DNA of 64,000 bases from Egicoccus sp. AB-alg6-2 (GCF_041821025.1 NZ_JBGUAY010000006.1:62001-126000); one strand, 5' to 3'; positions 33,661-42,558 are shown, counted from the stretch's first letter. Numbers and translations are program-made. The notes: generated from the letters alone by a model not told the origin.

Positions 33661-33676
33661 TGTCTCTGGAATGTCT
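33661..33676 (-). promoter_or_regulatory. Direct AGACA boxes with 11-bp period (candidate SARP/BTAD site)
   Basis: On the minus strand two AGACA boxes start exactly 11 bp apart (GAGACATTCCAGAGACA). SARP-family regulators with an N-terminal winged helix plus BTAD bind short direct repeats at 11-bp steps near -35. The site is 103 bp upstream of the micropeptide start and just past the stop of the BTAD regulator gene. The same arrangement occurs at 38,887. Confidence 0.5.
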
Positions 33677-33707
33677 CGATCGGGCCGCGGGGCCTGTCAC
33701 CTACCGC

Positions 33708-36700
33708 TCATCCGGTCCGGCGGCCGCGCGTCTCGATCGGCCGGCCGGCGGAGCGAAGGGCGGCGAGGTCGCGCCGGACGGTCGCCTCGCTGACGTCGAG
33801 CAGGCCCGCGAGGTCGGCCGTCGTCGCGGCTCCGCCCTGGTCGGTGATCTGCGTCACCACCCGGGACAGCAGCCAGCGTCGCCGTTGGATCGGATCGTCG
33901 GGCGCCTCCGGTCCGGGGGGAAGCGCGACCTCGACCTCGACGTACTCGGCGGCCCGCAGCGGGCGGCCGCGCGGGGCCGTTGCCGCGGCGACCCGGACCG
34001 TCACCACCTCGGCGGCGACGCGGGCCGCCGCGGTCAGGATGCGCCGGTGCTCGGGGACGTCCTCGGCCCGGGCCCGGTCGTCGGGCGGCAGGCCGGCGAG
34101 CAGCGCGCCCAGGCTGTCCGCGGCATCCGCGGCGACCCGGCGGGCTGCCTCGTCGCGACCGCTGGCGCGGAGCACGTCGTGGTGGGCGAGGTGCACCAGC
34201 CAGGGACGTTCGACCCCGTCGTGCAGCAGGGCGACGGCGGAGGCCGTGGCCTGCTCGGCGGCCGGGAGGTCACCCGATGCGAGGTGCACGCGCCCCTGCA
34301 GGGCACGGATCCACGGTGCCACCTCGGTCAGCGCGTGCCGTTCGGCCAGCGCCAGGGCTTCGCGTACCGACCGGGCGGCGTCGGCGGGCACGCCCTCGGC
34401 GAGCGCCACCTCGGCGGCGCGGGTCAGCAGCTGCGCGTGGCCCCGCACGTCGTCGCCCGCGGCGGCCAGCGCGAGCGCCGTCCTCACGTGGCGGCGGGCC
34501 GCGACGGTGTCGCCAGCACGTAGCGCCACGCCGGCCAACGCCTCGCGGGCGGCGGCCTCGAACGGGGCGTCGCCCGCGTCGGCGAAGAAGTCCAGCGCCG
34601 CGGTCAGTTCGGCGACGGCGCGGTCGTCGTCCCCGAGCACGGCGTGCGCGACGACCCCGAGGTTGAGACGTACGGCGGCCTCGCCACGCCGGTCGGCGAG
34701 CTGGGCGAAGACCCCGGCGGCAGCCTGGTAGTCGTCAAGTGCCGCGGCGAGCAGGCCGCGCACGTAGTGGACGTTGGCGCGGTTGACGAGGTTGATCCCC
34801 TCGCCGCGGGGGAAGCCGATGGCGCGGCAGCGGTCGATCGCCTGCCCGTACAGCGCCGTCGCCTCGGTGGCGTGTCCCGTTTCCATCCGCACCGTGCCGA
34901 GGACGCCGAGTGCCTGCGCCTCCTCGCGCGTCTCGGCGTGGCTTCGGGCGAGGTCGAGCGCGGCATCGAGCTCCAGGGCGGCGGCGCGGTAGCGCTGCAG
35001 TTCCCGCAGGACGGACGCGAGCGTGGTGCGGATCTGCACGGTCGTCGCCGGTGGCAGGCCGGGTGCCCGCACGGCCCGCACGAACAGTGGCACGGCGGCG
35101 CGGCGCTCACCGCCCCAGGCCAGCACCTGCGCCAGCGCGAAGCGGCAGGTGGCCGACAACGGCTCGTCACCGACCGAGGTGGCGAGTTCGACCGCCTGGG
35201 TGGCGGCGACGCGCGCCGCGGCGTGGTTGCCGAGGTGTCCCTCGAGCAGTGCCTGCCGGCGTCGCGCCTCGACCTCGCGTGCCGCCGAGCCGGCCGCGAG
35301 CGTTGCCAGCTCGGCGACCACGTCCTGCTGCGCCGCGCGGTCGCCCAGGACGTCGAGGACGTCGCTGTACTCGGCCAGCAGTGCGAAGCGGGCGGACACG
35401 CTGGCGGGGCGGCGACGCTGCGTCTCGACCGCCTGGCGCAGGTACTCCTCCGCCGCGGTGTAGGCGTGCACGCCGGCTGCCTGCCGGCCGGCGGCACGCA
35501 GGTAGTGGACGGCCTTGCGATGGTCGCCGGCGGCGACGAAGTGGTGCGCGAGCCGGTCGACCGCGCGCGGGTGGTGGTGCTCGAGTGCGTCACCGAAACG
35601 GCGGTGCAGGGCACGGCGGGCCGCGGCCGGCATCGCCTCGAGCACCACGCGGCGGATCTGCTCGTGCTGCAGCCCGAAGCCGTCGTCGCGTTCGCAGAGC
35701 AGCGCCCGGCCCACCAGGGAGGCGGTGGCGTCGGCCACGGTGAGGCGTGGCAGGTCGCAGGCGGCGACGAGGCTGTCGAGGTCGGTGCCGTCGCCGCCGA
35801 CCGCGGCGAGGTCGACCACGTTGCGTTGCTCGGTGCTGAGGCCGTCGAGCCGATCGAGGACCAGGTCACGGATCGTGGCGGGCAGCGGCAGGGCGCCGAT
35901 GTCGCGGTCCCCGCCGGCGGGGTCGCTCCCGCCGCGCTCGTCGGCTTCGGTGAGCATCCGCAGCGTCTCGACGACGAACAGCGGGTTGCCGCCGGTCTCG
36001 CGGTGGAGGCGGGCGGCCAGCTCGGCCTCGGTTCCGCGTGCACGCCCGACAGCCCGCACGACGTCGGCGACGGCCTCGGGGTCCAGCGGCGCCAGCACGA
36101 TCCGCACGGGACGCACGCGACGGTCGAGGTCGCGGACGGCGTCCCAGACCGCTGGTCGTGCCCGTGCCTCCTCGCCCCGGTAGCCGAGCAGCAGGGCCAG
36201 ACCGTGCTCCGGTGCCTGTGCCGCGACGTCGACCAGCACCTGCAGGGAGCTGTCGTCGGCCCAGTGCAGGTCGTCGACCACCACCAGCAGTGGGTCGAGG
36301 CCGGCGAGCGCCGCCATGGTGCGCGCGAGGGCGTGCCGGAGCCGTTGTGCCGCCTCGTCGCTGCGGACGGCGGGAACCTGGCGTTGCTCGGGCGGCAGCG
36401 CCTGGGCGACGGATGGCAGCAGCTGGGCCACGACCCCGAGCCACACGGGCTCGACGCGGTGCCGCAGCTGTTCGACCCGCAGCGGGGTCAGGACCGGTTC
36501 GAGCAACTGGCGCACCGCGGCGTACGGGCCCGCGAGCTCGGGGCCACGGCAGACCGCCTGCAGCGTGCGGAAGCCGCGCCAGAGCCCGTCGTCGACCAGC
36601 TCGGCGAGCAGGCGGGACTTGCCGTGGCCCGGGTCGGCCTCGACCAGCACCAGCCCGCCACGTCCGGCCAGAGCCTGCTCGAGCACGGCGACACCCTGCT

Positions 36701-37538
36701 CACGCTCTCGGTCCCGTCCTGCCAGGGGCAGCTGCGTGGGGAACGGTGGGTGCTGGACCGGCGGACGCGGCGCGGCGACCGCGTCACGTTCGCGCAGGAT
36801 CCGCTGGTAGAGCTGTTCGGTGGCGGCGGCCGGCTCGGTACCCAGTTCCTCGGCCAACACCTCCCGGCAGCGTTCGTACTGGCGCAGCGCGTCGCTGGTG
36901 CGACCGAGCAGCGTGCACAGGCGCATCACCTCGCGGTGGGCGTCCTCGCGCAACGGGTCGTGGTGGGTCAGCCGGCGCGCGAACACCAGCGCCTCGGCGT
37001 AGTCACCGGTGCTGCGGGCCAGGCCGATGAGCCCGGACAGGGCGTCGAGGTGGCGCTGGGCGAGCCGCTGCTGCTCCGCCAGGACCCAGTCGTCGTAGTG
37101 GCCGGCGAGGAAGTCACCGCGGTACAGCTCGACGGCCTGCTCGAGGCTGGCGCGGTCGCTGGCCCGACGTGGCTCGGCGGCGGGCGCCCGGACGGTGTCG
37201 AGGCGGCGTTCGAACTCCTCGACGTCGATCCAGCACGGCGCGTCCCGGTCGATCGCGATCGCGTCCGTCGTGGCCTGCAGGTGGTCCCAGCCGCCGGGCA
37301 GTTCGCCGAGGGCGTCCTGGAGCTGCCACAGGGTGTGGCTGAGCCGGCGCCGGGCGCGTGCGGGTGGCAGGTCGGGCCAGAACTGCGCCGCGAGGCGGTC
37401 CCGGGAGTGGCGGACACCCCGGTCCAGCACCAGGTAGGCCATCAGCGAGCGTGCGGCGCGAGAAGGCACCGGCGGGAGCGGTTCACCGTCGTTGCGCAAC
37501 TGGAAGCCGCCGAAGAGCAGCACCTCCAACGCCGCCAT
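33708..37538 (-). CDS. Large BTAD / ATPase / TPR transcription regulator
   Basis: A 1,276-residue cytoplasmic regulator. Residues 1-95 form an OmpR-like winged helix (LFGGFQLRNDGEPLPPVPSR, RRLSHTLWQLQDALGELPGG). Residues 100-255 are the bacterial transcriptional activation domain (LEQAVELYRGDFLAGHYDDW, RRLTHHDPLREDAHREVMRL). Residues 280-560 are a STAND/AAA-type ATPase with Walker A VEADPGHGKSRLL and Walker B LLVVVDDLHWADD. Residues of about 640-1,150 are a long run of TPR-like helical repeats. The last 55 residues are a DeoR-type helix-turn-helix (TTADLAGLLDVSEATVRRDL), an unusual addition. TPR arrays often bind peptides or partner proteins. The gene lies 29 bp after an EAL gene and before the micropeptide, so it is the likely receptor/controller of this cluster. 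Confidence 0.85.
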   Translation of the reverse strand: MAALEVLLFGGFQLRNDGEPLPPVPSRAARSLMAYLVLDRGVRHSRDRLAAQFWPDLPPARARRRLSHTLWQLQDALGELPGGWDHLQATTDAIAIDRDAPCWIDVEEFERRLDTVRAPAAEPRRASDRASLEQAVELYRGDFLAGHYDDWVLAEQQRLAQRHLDALSGLIGLARSTGDYAEALVFARRLTHHDPLREDAHREVMRLCTLLGRTSDALRQYERCREVLAEELGTEPAAATEQLYQRILRERDAVAAPRPPVQHPPFPTQLPLAGRDREREQGVAVLEQALAGRGGLVLVEADPGHGKSRLLAELVDDGLWRGFRTLQAVCRGPELAGPYAAVRQLLEPVLTPLRVEQLRHRVEPVWLGVVAQLLPSVAQALPPEQRQVPAVRSDEAAQRLRHALARTMAALAGLDPLLVVVDDLHWADDSSLQVLVDVAAQAPEHGLALLLGYRGEEARARPAVWDAVRDLDRRVRPVRIVLAPLDPEAVADVVRAVGRARGTEAELAARLHRETGGNPLFVVETLRMLTEADERGGSDPAGGDRDIGALPLPATIRDLVLDRLDGLSTEQRNVVDLAAVGGDGTDLDSLVAACDLPRLTVADATASLVGRALLCERDDGFGLQHEQIRRVVLEAMPAAARRALHRRFGDALEHHHPRAVDRLAHHFVAAGDHRKAVHYLRAAGRQAAGVHAYTAAEEYLRQAVETQRRRPASVSARFALLAEYSDVLDVLGDRAAQQDVVAELATLAAGSAAREVEARRRQALLEGHLGNHAAARVAATQAVELATSVGDEPLSATCRFALAQVLAWGGERRAAVPLFVRAVRAPGLPPATTVQIRTTLASVLRELQRYRAAALELDAALDLARSHAETREEAQALGVLGTVRMETGHATEATALYGQAIDRCRAIGFPRGEGINLVNRANVHYVRGLLAAALDDYQAAAGVFAQLADRRGEAAVRLNLGVVAHAVLGDDDRAVAELTAALDFFADAGDAPFEAAAREALAGVALRAGDTVAARRHVRTALALAAAGDDVRGHAQLLTRAAEVALAEGVPADAARSVREALALAERHALTEVAPWIRALQGRVHLASGDLPAAEQATASAVALLHDGVERPWLVHLAHHDVLRASGRDEAARRVAADAADSLGALLAGLPPDDRARAEDVPEHRRILTAAARVAAEVVTVRVAAATAPRGRPLRAAEYVEVEVALPPGPEAPDDPIQRRRWLLSRVVTQITDQGGAATTADLAGLLDVSEATVRRDLAALRSAGRPIETRGRRTG

Positions 37539-37567
37539 GCGTCCCCTCGCGATCCTCGGGGGTCAGG

Positions 37568-38785
37568 TTACGCCAGTCCGGCAGGTCCCCTCGCTGCCAC
37601 CACGGTCTCGGCGACGATGATGCGCGAGTGGGCGTCGACCGGCAATGGCCCCGGACGGGCCAGGTGGTAGCCCTGCGCGCCGTGTGCCCCGAGGTCGCGC
37701 CAGGTCACCAGGTCGGCGTGGTGCTCGATGCCCTCGGCGACCAGCTCGCTGCCCGTCTCCCGGGCGAAGCGGATGAGGCAGTCCGCCAGCTTGCGACGGA
37801 TCGGGTCGTGGCGCAGGTTCTGCGTCAGGGACATGTCGAGCTTGATGATCTCCGGCGCCAGCCGCACGATGTGGCGCAGGCTCGCGAATCCGGCGCCGGC
37901 GTCGTCGACGGCGAAGCGCGCCCCGTGCTCGCGCAGCAGCGCCATGGCCCGGTCGAGCTCGTGGTAGTCCTCGACGAGCACGTGCTCGGTGATCTCGAAG
38001 ACGACCGGCCGGCGACTGGTCCGTACCAGGTGCAGCAGGCGAGGGTCGGCCAGGGTTCCGGGCGAGCAGTTGAGGCTGAGTGCCACGTCCTCGGGGAGTC
38101 CCTCGGTGTCGGCGACCCGGACGGCCGCCAGGATGACGGCCACCTCGAGGTCGCGGCCCATGCCCAGATCGTCGGCGCGACGGAACCAGACGTCGGGGGC
38201 CTCGGGCGGCTCGGTGGTGAAGCGTGTCAGGGCCTCGACCGCGAGCAGGCGCCCGTCGTCGAGGGCATAGATGGGCTGGAACACGGGTGTGAAGCGCTGC
38301 TGTTCGAGCAGTTCGCGCACCTGCCACTGGTGGTAGGAGGTGGTCGGCACGGCCGATTCGGTCGCCAACCGCAGCTCGTGGTCGAACCGCGCTTCGAGCG
38401 CGGCCTCGTAGTTGCGGCGCATCGCGGTCACCAGCAGGCCGAGCATGACGCCGATGAGCACGAAGAAGAACGCGCGCAACAGCCAGTTCGCGGCCAGCTG
38501 CGACTCGCCGGTGGCGACGTTCAACGGCAGAAGGGGGCCGCTGAGCAGGCCCGCGGCGAGGCCGGTCAGTGCGCCGCCCGGCGCTCCGAGCAGCAGCGCC
38601 GCCAGCACGATGGCGAGGTAGAAGCCGTGCGGCGCCGCCGTGCGTGATCCGCCGGCGGCATAGGAGATCAGCCAGGCGCCGGCGAGCAGGGCCAGGATCG
38701 CGGACACGCTGAACAGGGGGCGGAAGGTCCCCGACACCCACGGCTGCATGGCGGGGGCGCGAGGGACCGGTTGGGAGACGGACAA
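37568..38785 (-). CDS. Membrane-anchored EAL-domain protein (second)
   Basis: A 405-residue protein if it starts at the TTG at 38,785, which has GAGG nine bases upstream; the ATG at 38,749 would shorten it by 12 residues but lacks any ribosome site. Residues 25-115 hold four membrane helices with AAPHGFYLAIVLAALLLGAP, the same module as in the EAL protein at 32,121. The EAL domain (about residues 155-390) has AVEALTRF, SLNCSPGT, VVFEITEHVLVEDY, FAVDDAGAGFASLRH, EIIKLDMSL, LVAEGIEHHAD and GAQGYHLARP. The metal-binding Glu, Asn, second Glu, DD and Lys are present, so activity is plausible. The stop is 29 bp from the regulator start, so both are probably one transcript driven from the boxes at 38,887. 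Confidence 0.87.
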   Translation of the reverse strand: MSVSQPVPRAPAMQPWVSGTFRPLFSVSAILALLAGAWLISYAAGGSRTAAPHGFYLAIVLAALLLGAPGGALTGLAAGLLSGPLLPLNVATGESQLAANWLLRAFFFVLIGVMLGLLVTAMRRNYEAALEARFDHELRLATESAVPTTSYHQWQVRELLEQQRFTPVFQPIYALDDGRLLAVEALTRFTTEPPEAPDVWFRRADDLGMGRDLEVAVILAAVRVADTEGLPEDVALSLNCSPGTLADPRLLHLVRTSRRPVVFEITEHVLVEDYHELDRAMALLREHGARFAVDDAGAGFASLRHIVRLAPEIIKLDMSLTQNLRHDPIRRKLADCLIRFARETGSELVAEGIEHHADLVTWRDLGAHGAQGYHLARPGPLPVDAHSRIIVAETVVAARGPAGLA

Positions 38786-38886
38786 GGAGAAGGACCTCGG
38801 CGGCGGCGGGGGTGAGCGCGGGCGGACGCCTGCCCGGCCGACGGCCGACCGCGCAGGAGCATCCGATGCTCACCCTGCCCGGGAGG

Positions 38887-38902
38887 TGTCTCGCGACTGT
38901 CT
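38887..38902 (-). promoter_or_regulatory. Direct AGACA boxes with 11-bp period (second candidate site)
   Basis: On the minus strand AGACA occurs twice with a step of exactly 11 bp (CAGACAGTCGCGAGACA), 102 bp upstream of the TTG start of the EAL/regulator transcript. The ten bases AGACAGTCGC are shared with the site at 33,656-33,665, which supports a common regulator. Confidence 0.5.
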
Positions 38903-38934
38903 GCGTCCCGGCCCGGCGATCCGTCGCCGTCGCG

Positions 38935-41115
38935 TCACGCCGACGGTGGGGTGGCGACGCCGGCCGCCACCAGCGCGTCGAGCAGTCGCGCGACCATGGT
39001 GGCGGCCTGGCCGCGGTTGAGGACGGCGCTCGGCTCGTAGTGGCCGTCGCCGTTGCCGGCGACGATTCCCAACGCGGCGAGCCCTTCGATCGAGGCGGCG
39101 TGGGACGACCCGGCGACGTCGGTGAACGCGGGGCGGCCCGCCGGGAGGTCACCGGCCAGCTCGCGGTAGGTACGGGCCAGCATCGCGGCGAACTGGCCCC
39201 GGGTCACGGGGGCGCCGGGCGCGTACGTGGTCTCCGTGATCCCGCCGACGATGCCCAGCTCGGCCAGCTTGGCGATGGCCTCCCGATGGGCCGAGTCACC
39301 GACGTCACCGAAGCTCGTGCGTCCCGCGGGCAGGGGCCGACCGGTCGCCCGCTCGATGCCGCGTGCGAGGACCGACGCGAGTTGTCCGCGGGTCAGTTCG
39401 GTGCCCGGTTGGAACGCCCCGGTGGTCGAGCCGGTGAACACCTGCCAGGACGCGGCGCAGCCGACGCCGGCCGCGTGCGGCGAGGTGGTGGGAACGTCGT
39501 GGAATCCAGACGTCCGGAGCGACGGGCAGGCCTGCTCGAGGGAGCGCGCCCCGGTGCCGTCGTAGGGGACGGGCGTGCGGACGGGCTCGGTCCTGGGCGC
39601 GGGCGCAAGGGGCTCAGGGACCGGCGCCGGCGCAGGAGCCGGTCCAGGCGCGGGCGCCGGAGCAGGAGCAGGCGCCGGAGCCGGCGCGGGCGCGGGCGCA
39701 GGAGCCGGTGCAGGCGCGGGCGCGGGCGACGGTGCCGGAGCGGGAGCCGGGGCCGGGTCCGGTGCAGGCGCGGGATCAGCCGCAGGGGCCGGGTCCGTGG
39801 GGGCGTACGGCAGCAGGGCGGCGTGGGCGTCGAGGAGCCCGCCGGTCGTGGTGATCGCCGACAGCGACGCCAGCGGCCGGACCCCGGCCTTGAGCGCCTC
39901 AGCGAGTCCGGCACCGTCCAGCCCCGGCGCGAGGGAGGCGATCAGCGCCGCCGCCGCGGACGCATGCGGTGCCGCCATCGAGGTGCCCGACGCGTGCGCG
40001 TACCCGCCGCCGGGAACCGTGGAGTAGATGTCGGATCCTGGCGCGCCGAGGTCGACCGAGGCGACGCCGAAGTTGGAGAACGACGAGCGGTTGCCGTGGC
40101 GGTCGATGGACGCCACCGACAGCAGGTTGTGCACGCCGTGCGGGTCCCTGGCCCACGACGCCGGATAGCTCGGCGTCACGTCGATGTCGACGCCGTTGTT
40201 GCCGGCCGAGGCGACCACCAGCGCGCCGGTGGCGTTGCGGATGGCCTCGCGCAGGATGCTGCTGCCACTGCCGCCACCGAACGAGGCGTTGATGACCGTG
40301 GCGCCGTTGGCGTGCGCGTAGGTGATGGCGGCAGCCGCCGCCGAGGTGGTCCCGGTGCCGCCGGGCCCGAGCGCCTTGACCGGCATGATCCTGACGTTCG
40401 GCGCCAGTCCGGCGATCCCGATGCCGTTGTCCGCCACGGCCGCGACCGTGCCGGCGACGTGGGTGCCGTGGCGGTCCTCGACGGCGTCGACGAAGACCTG
40501 GTTGGTGTTGTGGTGGAAGTTCCAGCCGTTGACGTCGTCGACGAAGCCGTTGCCGTCGTCGTCGCGGCCGTTGCCGGCGATTTCACGCGGGTTGGTCCAG
40601 ATGTTGCCCGCCAGGTCCGGGTGGCCGAGGTCGATCCCGGTGTCGACGACGGCGACGACGACCTCCGGTGCGCCGCGGGTCAGCCTCCAGGCCGCCTCCG
40701 CGCGGACGTCCATGCCCGCCGTCCCACCGCTCTGACCGGTGTTGTGCAGCCCCCACAGGCGGCGGAACTCCGGGTCGTCCGTCGCCACCTCCAGCAGGAA
40801 GTCGGGCTCGGCGAACTTGACGTGCGCCTCGTCGGTGAGGGCGGTGATCGTGCGCTCCACCGCGCGGGCCGGCACACCGACCACCTCGGCGTCGAGTCCG
40901 TCGATCTGCTCGAGGGTGTGCAACCCGTGGCGGTCGAGGAGTGCGGCACGGTCCTGCTCGACCACGTCGTCCTCCCACGCGACGACGACGCGGCCCGGGA
41001 CGACGTCGGGGTCCGCGGGCGCCGGCGCGGAGGTCGCGGCAACCGACGAGACGGCCAGTCCGGCCAGCGACAGCCAGGACACCAGGTGCGACCGGACAGA
41101 GGCGTGGCGGGTCAC
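38935..41115 (-). CDS. Secreted subtilisin-like protease with Ala/Pro linker and SLH repeats
   Basis: A 726-residue exported S8-family serine protease. The GTG at 41,115 has GGAG six bases upstream and is followed by a signal peptide. An I9-like propeptide covers residues 35-110 (VVPGRVVVAWEDDVVEQDRA). The catalytic domain holds the triad: Asp in VVAVVDTGIDLGHPDLAG, His in VEDRHGTHVAGTVAAVAD and Ser in HASGTSMAAPHASAAAAL. The oxyanion Asn is in VVASAGNNGVD. A linker of about 75 residues is almost pure Ala-Pro, which gives the low-complexity DNA at 39,590-39,790. Three SLH repeats end the protein (LTRGQLASVLARGIERATGR and two more). It is probably a wall-bound processing protease, and could in principle process exported peptides from the adjacent micropeptide cluster. 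Confidence 0.9.
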   Translation of the reverse strand: MTRHASVRSHLVSWLSLAGLAVSSVAATSAPAPADPDVVPGRVVVAWEDDVVEQDRAALLDRHGLHTLEQIDGLDAEVVGVPARAVERTITALTDEAHVKFAEPDFLLEVATDDPEFRRLWGLHNTGQSGGTAGMDVRAEAAWRLTRGAPEVVVAVVDTGIDLGHPDLAGNIWTNPREIAGNGRDDDGNGFVDDVNGWNFHHNTNQVFVDAVEDRHGTHVAGTVAAVADNGIGIAGLAPNVRIMPVKALGPGGTGTTSAAAAAITYAHANGATVINASFGGGSGSSILREAIRNATGALVVASAGNNGVDIDVTPSYPASWARDPHGVHNLLSVASIDRHGNRSSFSNFGVASVDLGAPGSDIYSTVPGGGYAHASGTSMAAPHASAAAALIASLAPGLDGAGLAEALKAGVRPLASLSAITTTGGLLDAHAALLPYAPTDPAPAADPAPAPDPAPAPAPAPSPAPAPAPAPAPAPAPAPAPAPAPAPAPGPAPAPAPVPEPLAPAPRTEPVRTPVPYDGTGARSLEQACPSLRTSGFHDVPTTSPHAAGVGCAASWQVFTGSTTGAFQPGTELTRGQLASVLARGIERATGRPLPAGRTSFGDVGDSAHREAIAKLAELGIVGGITETTYAPGAPVTRGQFAAMLARTYRELAGDLPAGRPAFTDVAGSSHAASIEGLAALGIVAGNGDGHYEPSAVLNRGQAATMVARLLDALVAAGVATPPSA

Positions 41116-41171
41116 AGCGGTCTCCAGGATGCGACGGGGCGGGCGGCGACGTGCCGCACGCCGTCGATCGC

Positions 41172-41189
41172 GGCGTGTCGGGACACGCC
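41172..41189. promoter_or_regulatory. 18-bp palindrome upstream of the subtilase gene
   Basis: Arms GGCGTGTC and GACACGCC around GG lie 57-74 bp before the protease start. This may be an operator, or a weak terminator for the broken ANTAR gene. The rest of the 215-bp gap shows nothing clear. Confidence 0.4.
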
Positions 41190-41330
41190 CAGCCCGTCGG
41201 CCATGCGCCCCTGCGGCCACAGCAGTTGGTCAGCGGACCATCATGCAGGTGCACGCAGCGCCCGCCACGGGCGCGACGCGGCAGGGGGCCGGGACCGGCG
41301 CGCCCCGAGGGATCACGACGGAGGCGGCGA

Positions 41331-42025
41331 TCAGACGCCGGAGGCGACCCGGTCGACGAGGTCCTGCGCGATGCTGCGCAGCTTGCGGTTGCTCGTCATC
41401 GACGCTTCCCGCAACCACGCGAAGGCCGTGTCGGCGTCGATCTGTTCGCGTGCCATCAGCACGCCCTTCGCCTGCTCGATGACGGCGCGCGAGGCGAGTG
41501 CCTCCTCGAGCTGACCGGTGATCACCAGCTGTTCCTGCAACGCGCTGGCGTACAGCACGTAGCCGGCCGCCATCGCCGCCAGGATCTCGCAGCCTCCACG
41601 TCCTCGTCGCTCCAGGGTCCTGGCCGGTCGCGATAGACGTTGAGCACGCCGATCGTGGTGCCGCGGGCGTTGAGCGGTAGGCCGAGCACCGACCGCAGAC
41701 CGAGCTCGAGCGCCCGGCTGCGGTACTCGGGCCAGCCGTCGACCTGCTCGAGATCGGCGACGACGAGGGTCGTGTTCTTCATGAACGCCTCGTGGCAGAC
41801 CCCCGACTGGTTGCGGTCCTGGATCCGCTCGACCGCCGTGACCACCTCGTCGGAGGCGGCGGCGAACTCGAGGCTGTCGCCGCGCGCGAGCATGATGCCC
41901 GCCCCCGTGGCCTCGACCACCGTCACGGCATGGTCGGTGATGCGATGCAGCAGCTCCGACAGGTCGTACTCGTCGAGGAGCGCACGCGTGAACTCCACCA
42001 CCACGGCACGCAGATGTTCCTGCAC
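41331..42025 (-). pseudogene. GAF-ANTAR regulator broken by a frameshift
   Basis: The first part (from GTG 42,025) encodes a GAF domain up to GVLNVYRDRPGPWSDEDVEA. At about 41,588-41,592 the frame must change by one base to continue with EILAAMAAGYVLYASALQEQ and the ANTAR domain (SRAVIEQAKGVLMAREQIDA, TAFAWLREASMTSNRK). The joined product would be about 231 residues, normal for GAF-ANTAR proteins, which bind paired RNA hairpins to prevent termination. One base is missing after GAG GCT GC. This is either a true mutation or an assembly error; no slippery run is present, so programmed shifting is unlikely. Confidence 0.8.
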
Positions 42026-42051
42026 GGACCGGCCACCCGTCGATACGGGCC

Positions 42052-42396
42052 ATGATCAGCTTCCGGCTGTTCCTCGAGGGTGACACCCTCGGGGCCCTGA
42101 ACTTCTACTCCGCTACTGCGCACGCGTTCGGTGCCCGCTCCCGCCTGCTCGGACAGGTCTTCGCCTCGCATGCCGCCGTGGCGATGAAGGCGTCCATCGC
42201 CGAGGTCGGCCTCCACGCGGCGCTCGAGTCGCGCGACGTCATCGGCCAGGCGAAGGGGATCCTGATGGCGCGCGAGGCACTGACCTCCCAGGCGGCGTTC
42301 GACCGGCTCCGCGACGTGTCGCAACGCCGCAACGTGGCACTGCGCGAACTTGCCGAGGAGGCCACGCGAACGGGCGAGTCACCCGTTCCGGGGTGA
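42052..42396 (+). pseudogene. 5'-truncated GAF-ANTAR gene
   Basis: The 114-residue frame starts at an ATG in the middle of a GAF domain (SFRLFLEGDTLGALNFYS) and goes on to an intact ANTAR domain (SRDVIGQAKGILMAREALTS, AFDRLRDVSQRRNVALRELA). Conserved residues (IRAM before SFRLF) continue a few codons upstream of the ATG, so the first half of the gene has been lost. Only 26 bp separate it from the divergent, frameshifted relative, which points to a past rearrangement between the tandem copies. A short ANTAR-only protein could still be made. No ribosome-binding site is visible. Confidence 0.7.
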
Positions 42397-42558
42397 GACA
42401 CAGCCCCGCACCGGTGCACCGGCGGGGGCCGTGGAGGCGGTCACGCGTGGCGCCACCCCATGTCGGGGCGCTCGGGGTTGAACGCCACGACACTCTCCCT
42501 CAGGGTGCCACCTCGTCCTGGCGGCTGCTCGGGGCGATCGGCCATCCAGGCGGCAGGA

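Noticed and set aside
39590-39790. Low-complexity DNA that looks like a minisatellite
   Set aside because: It is explained by the Ala-Pro linker of the subtilase gene, in frame and with varied codons.
41585-41595. Programmed frameshift in the GAF-ANTAR gene
   Set aside because: No slippery heptamer, stop codon or downstream hairpin accompanies the shift; mutation or assembly error is simpler.
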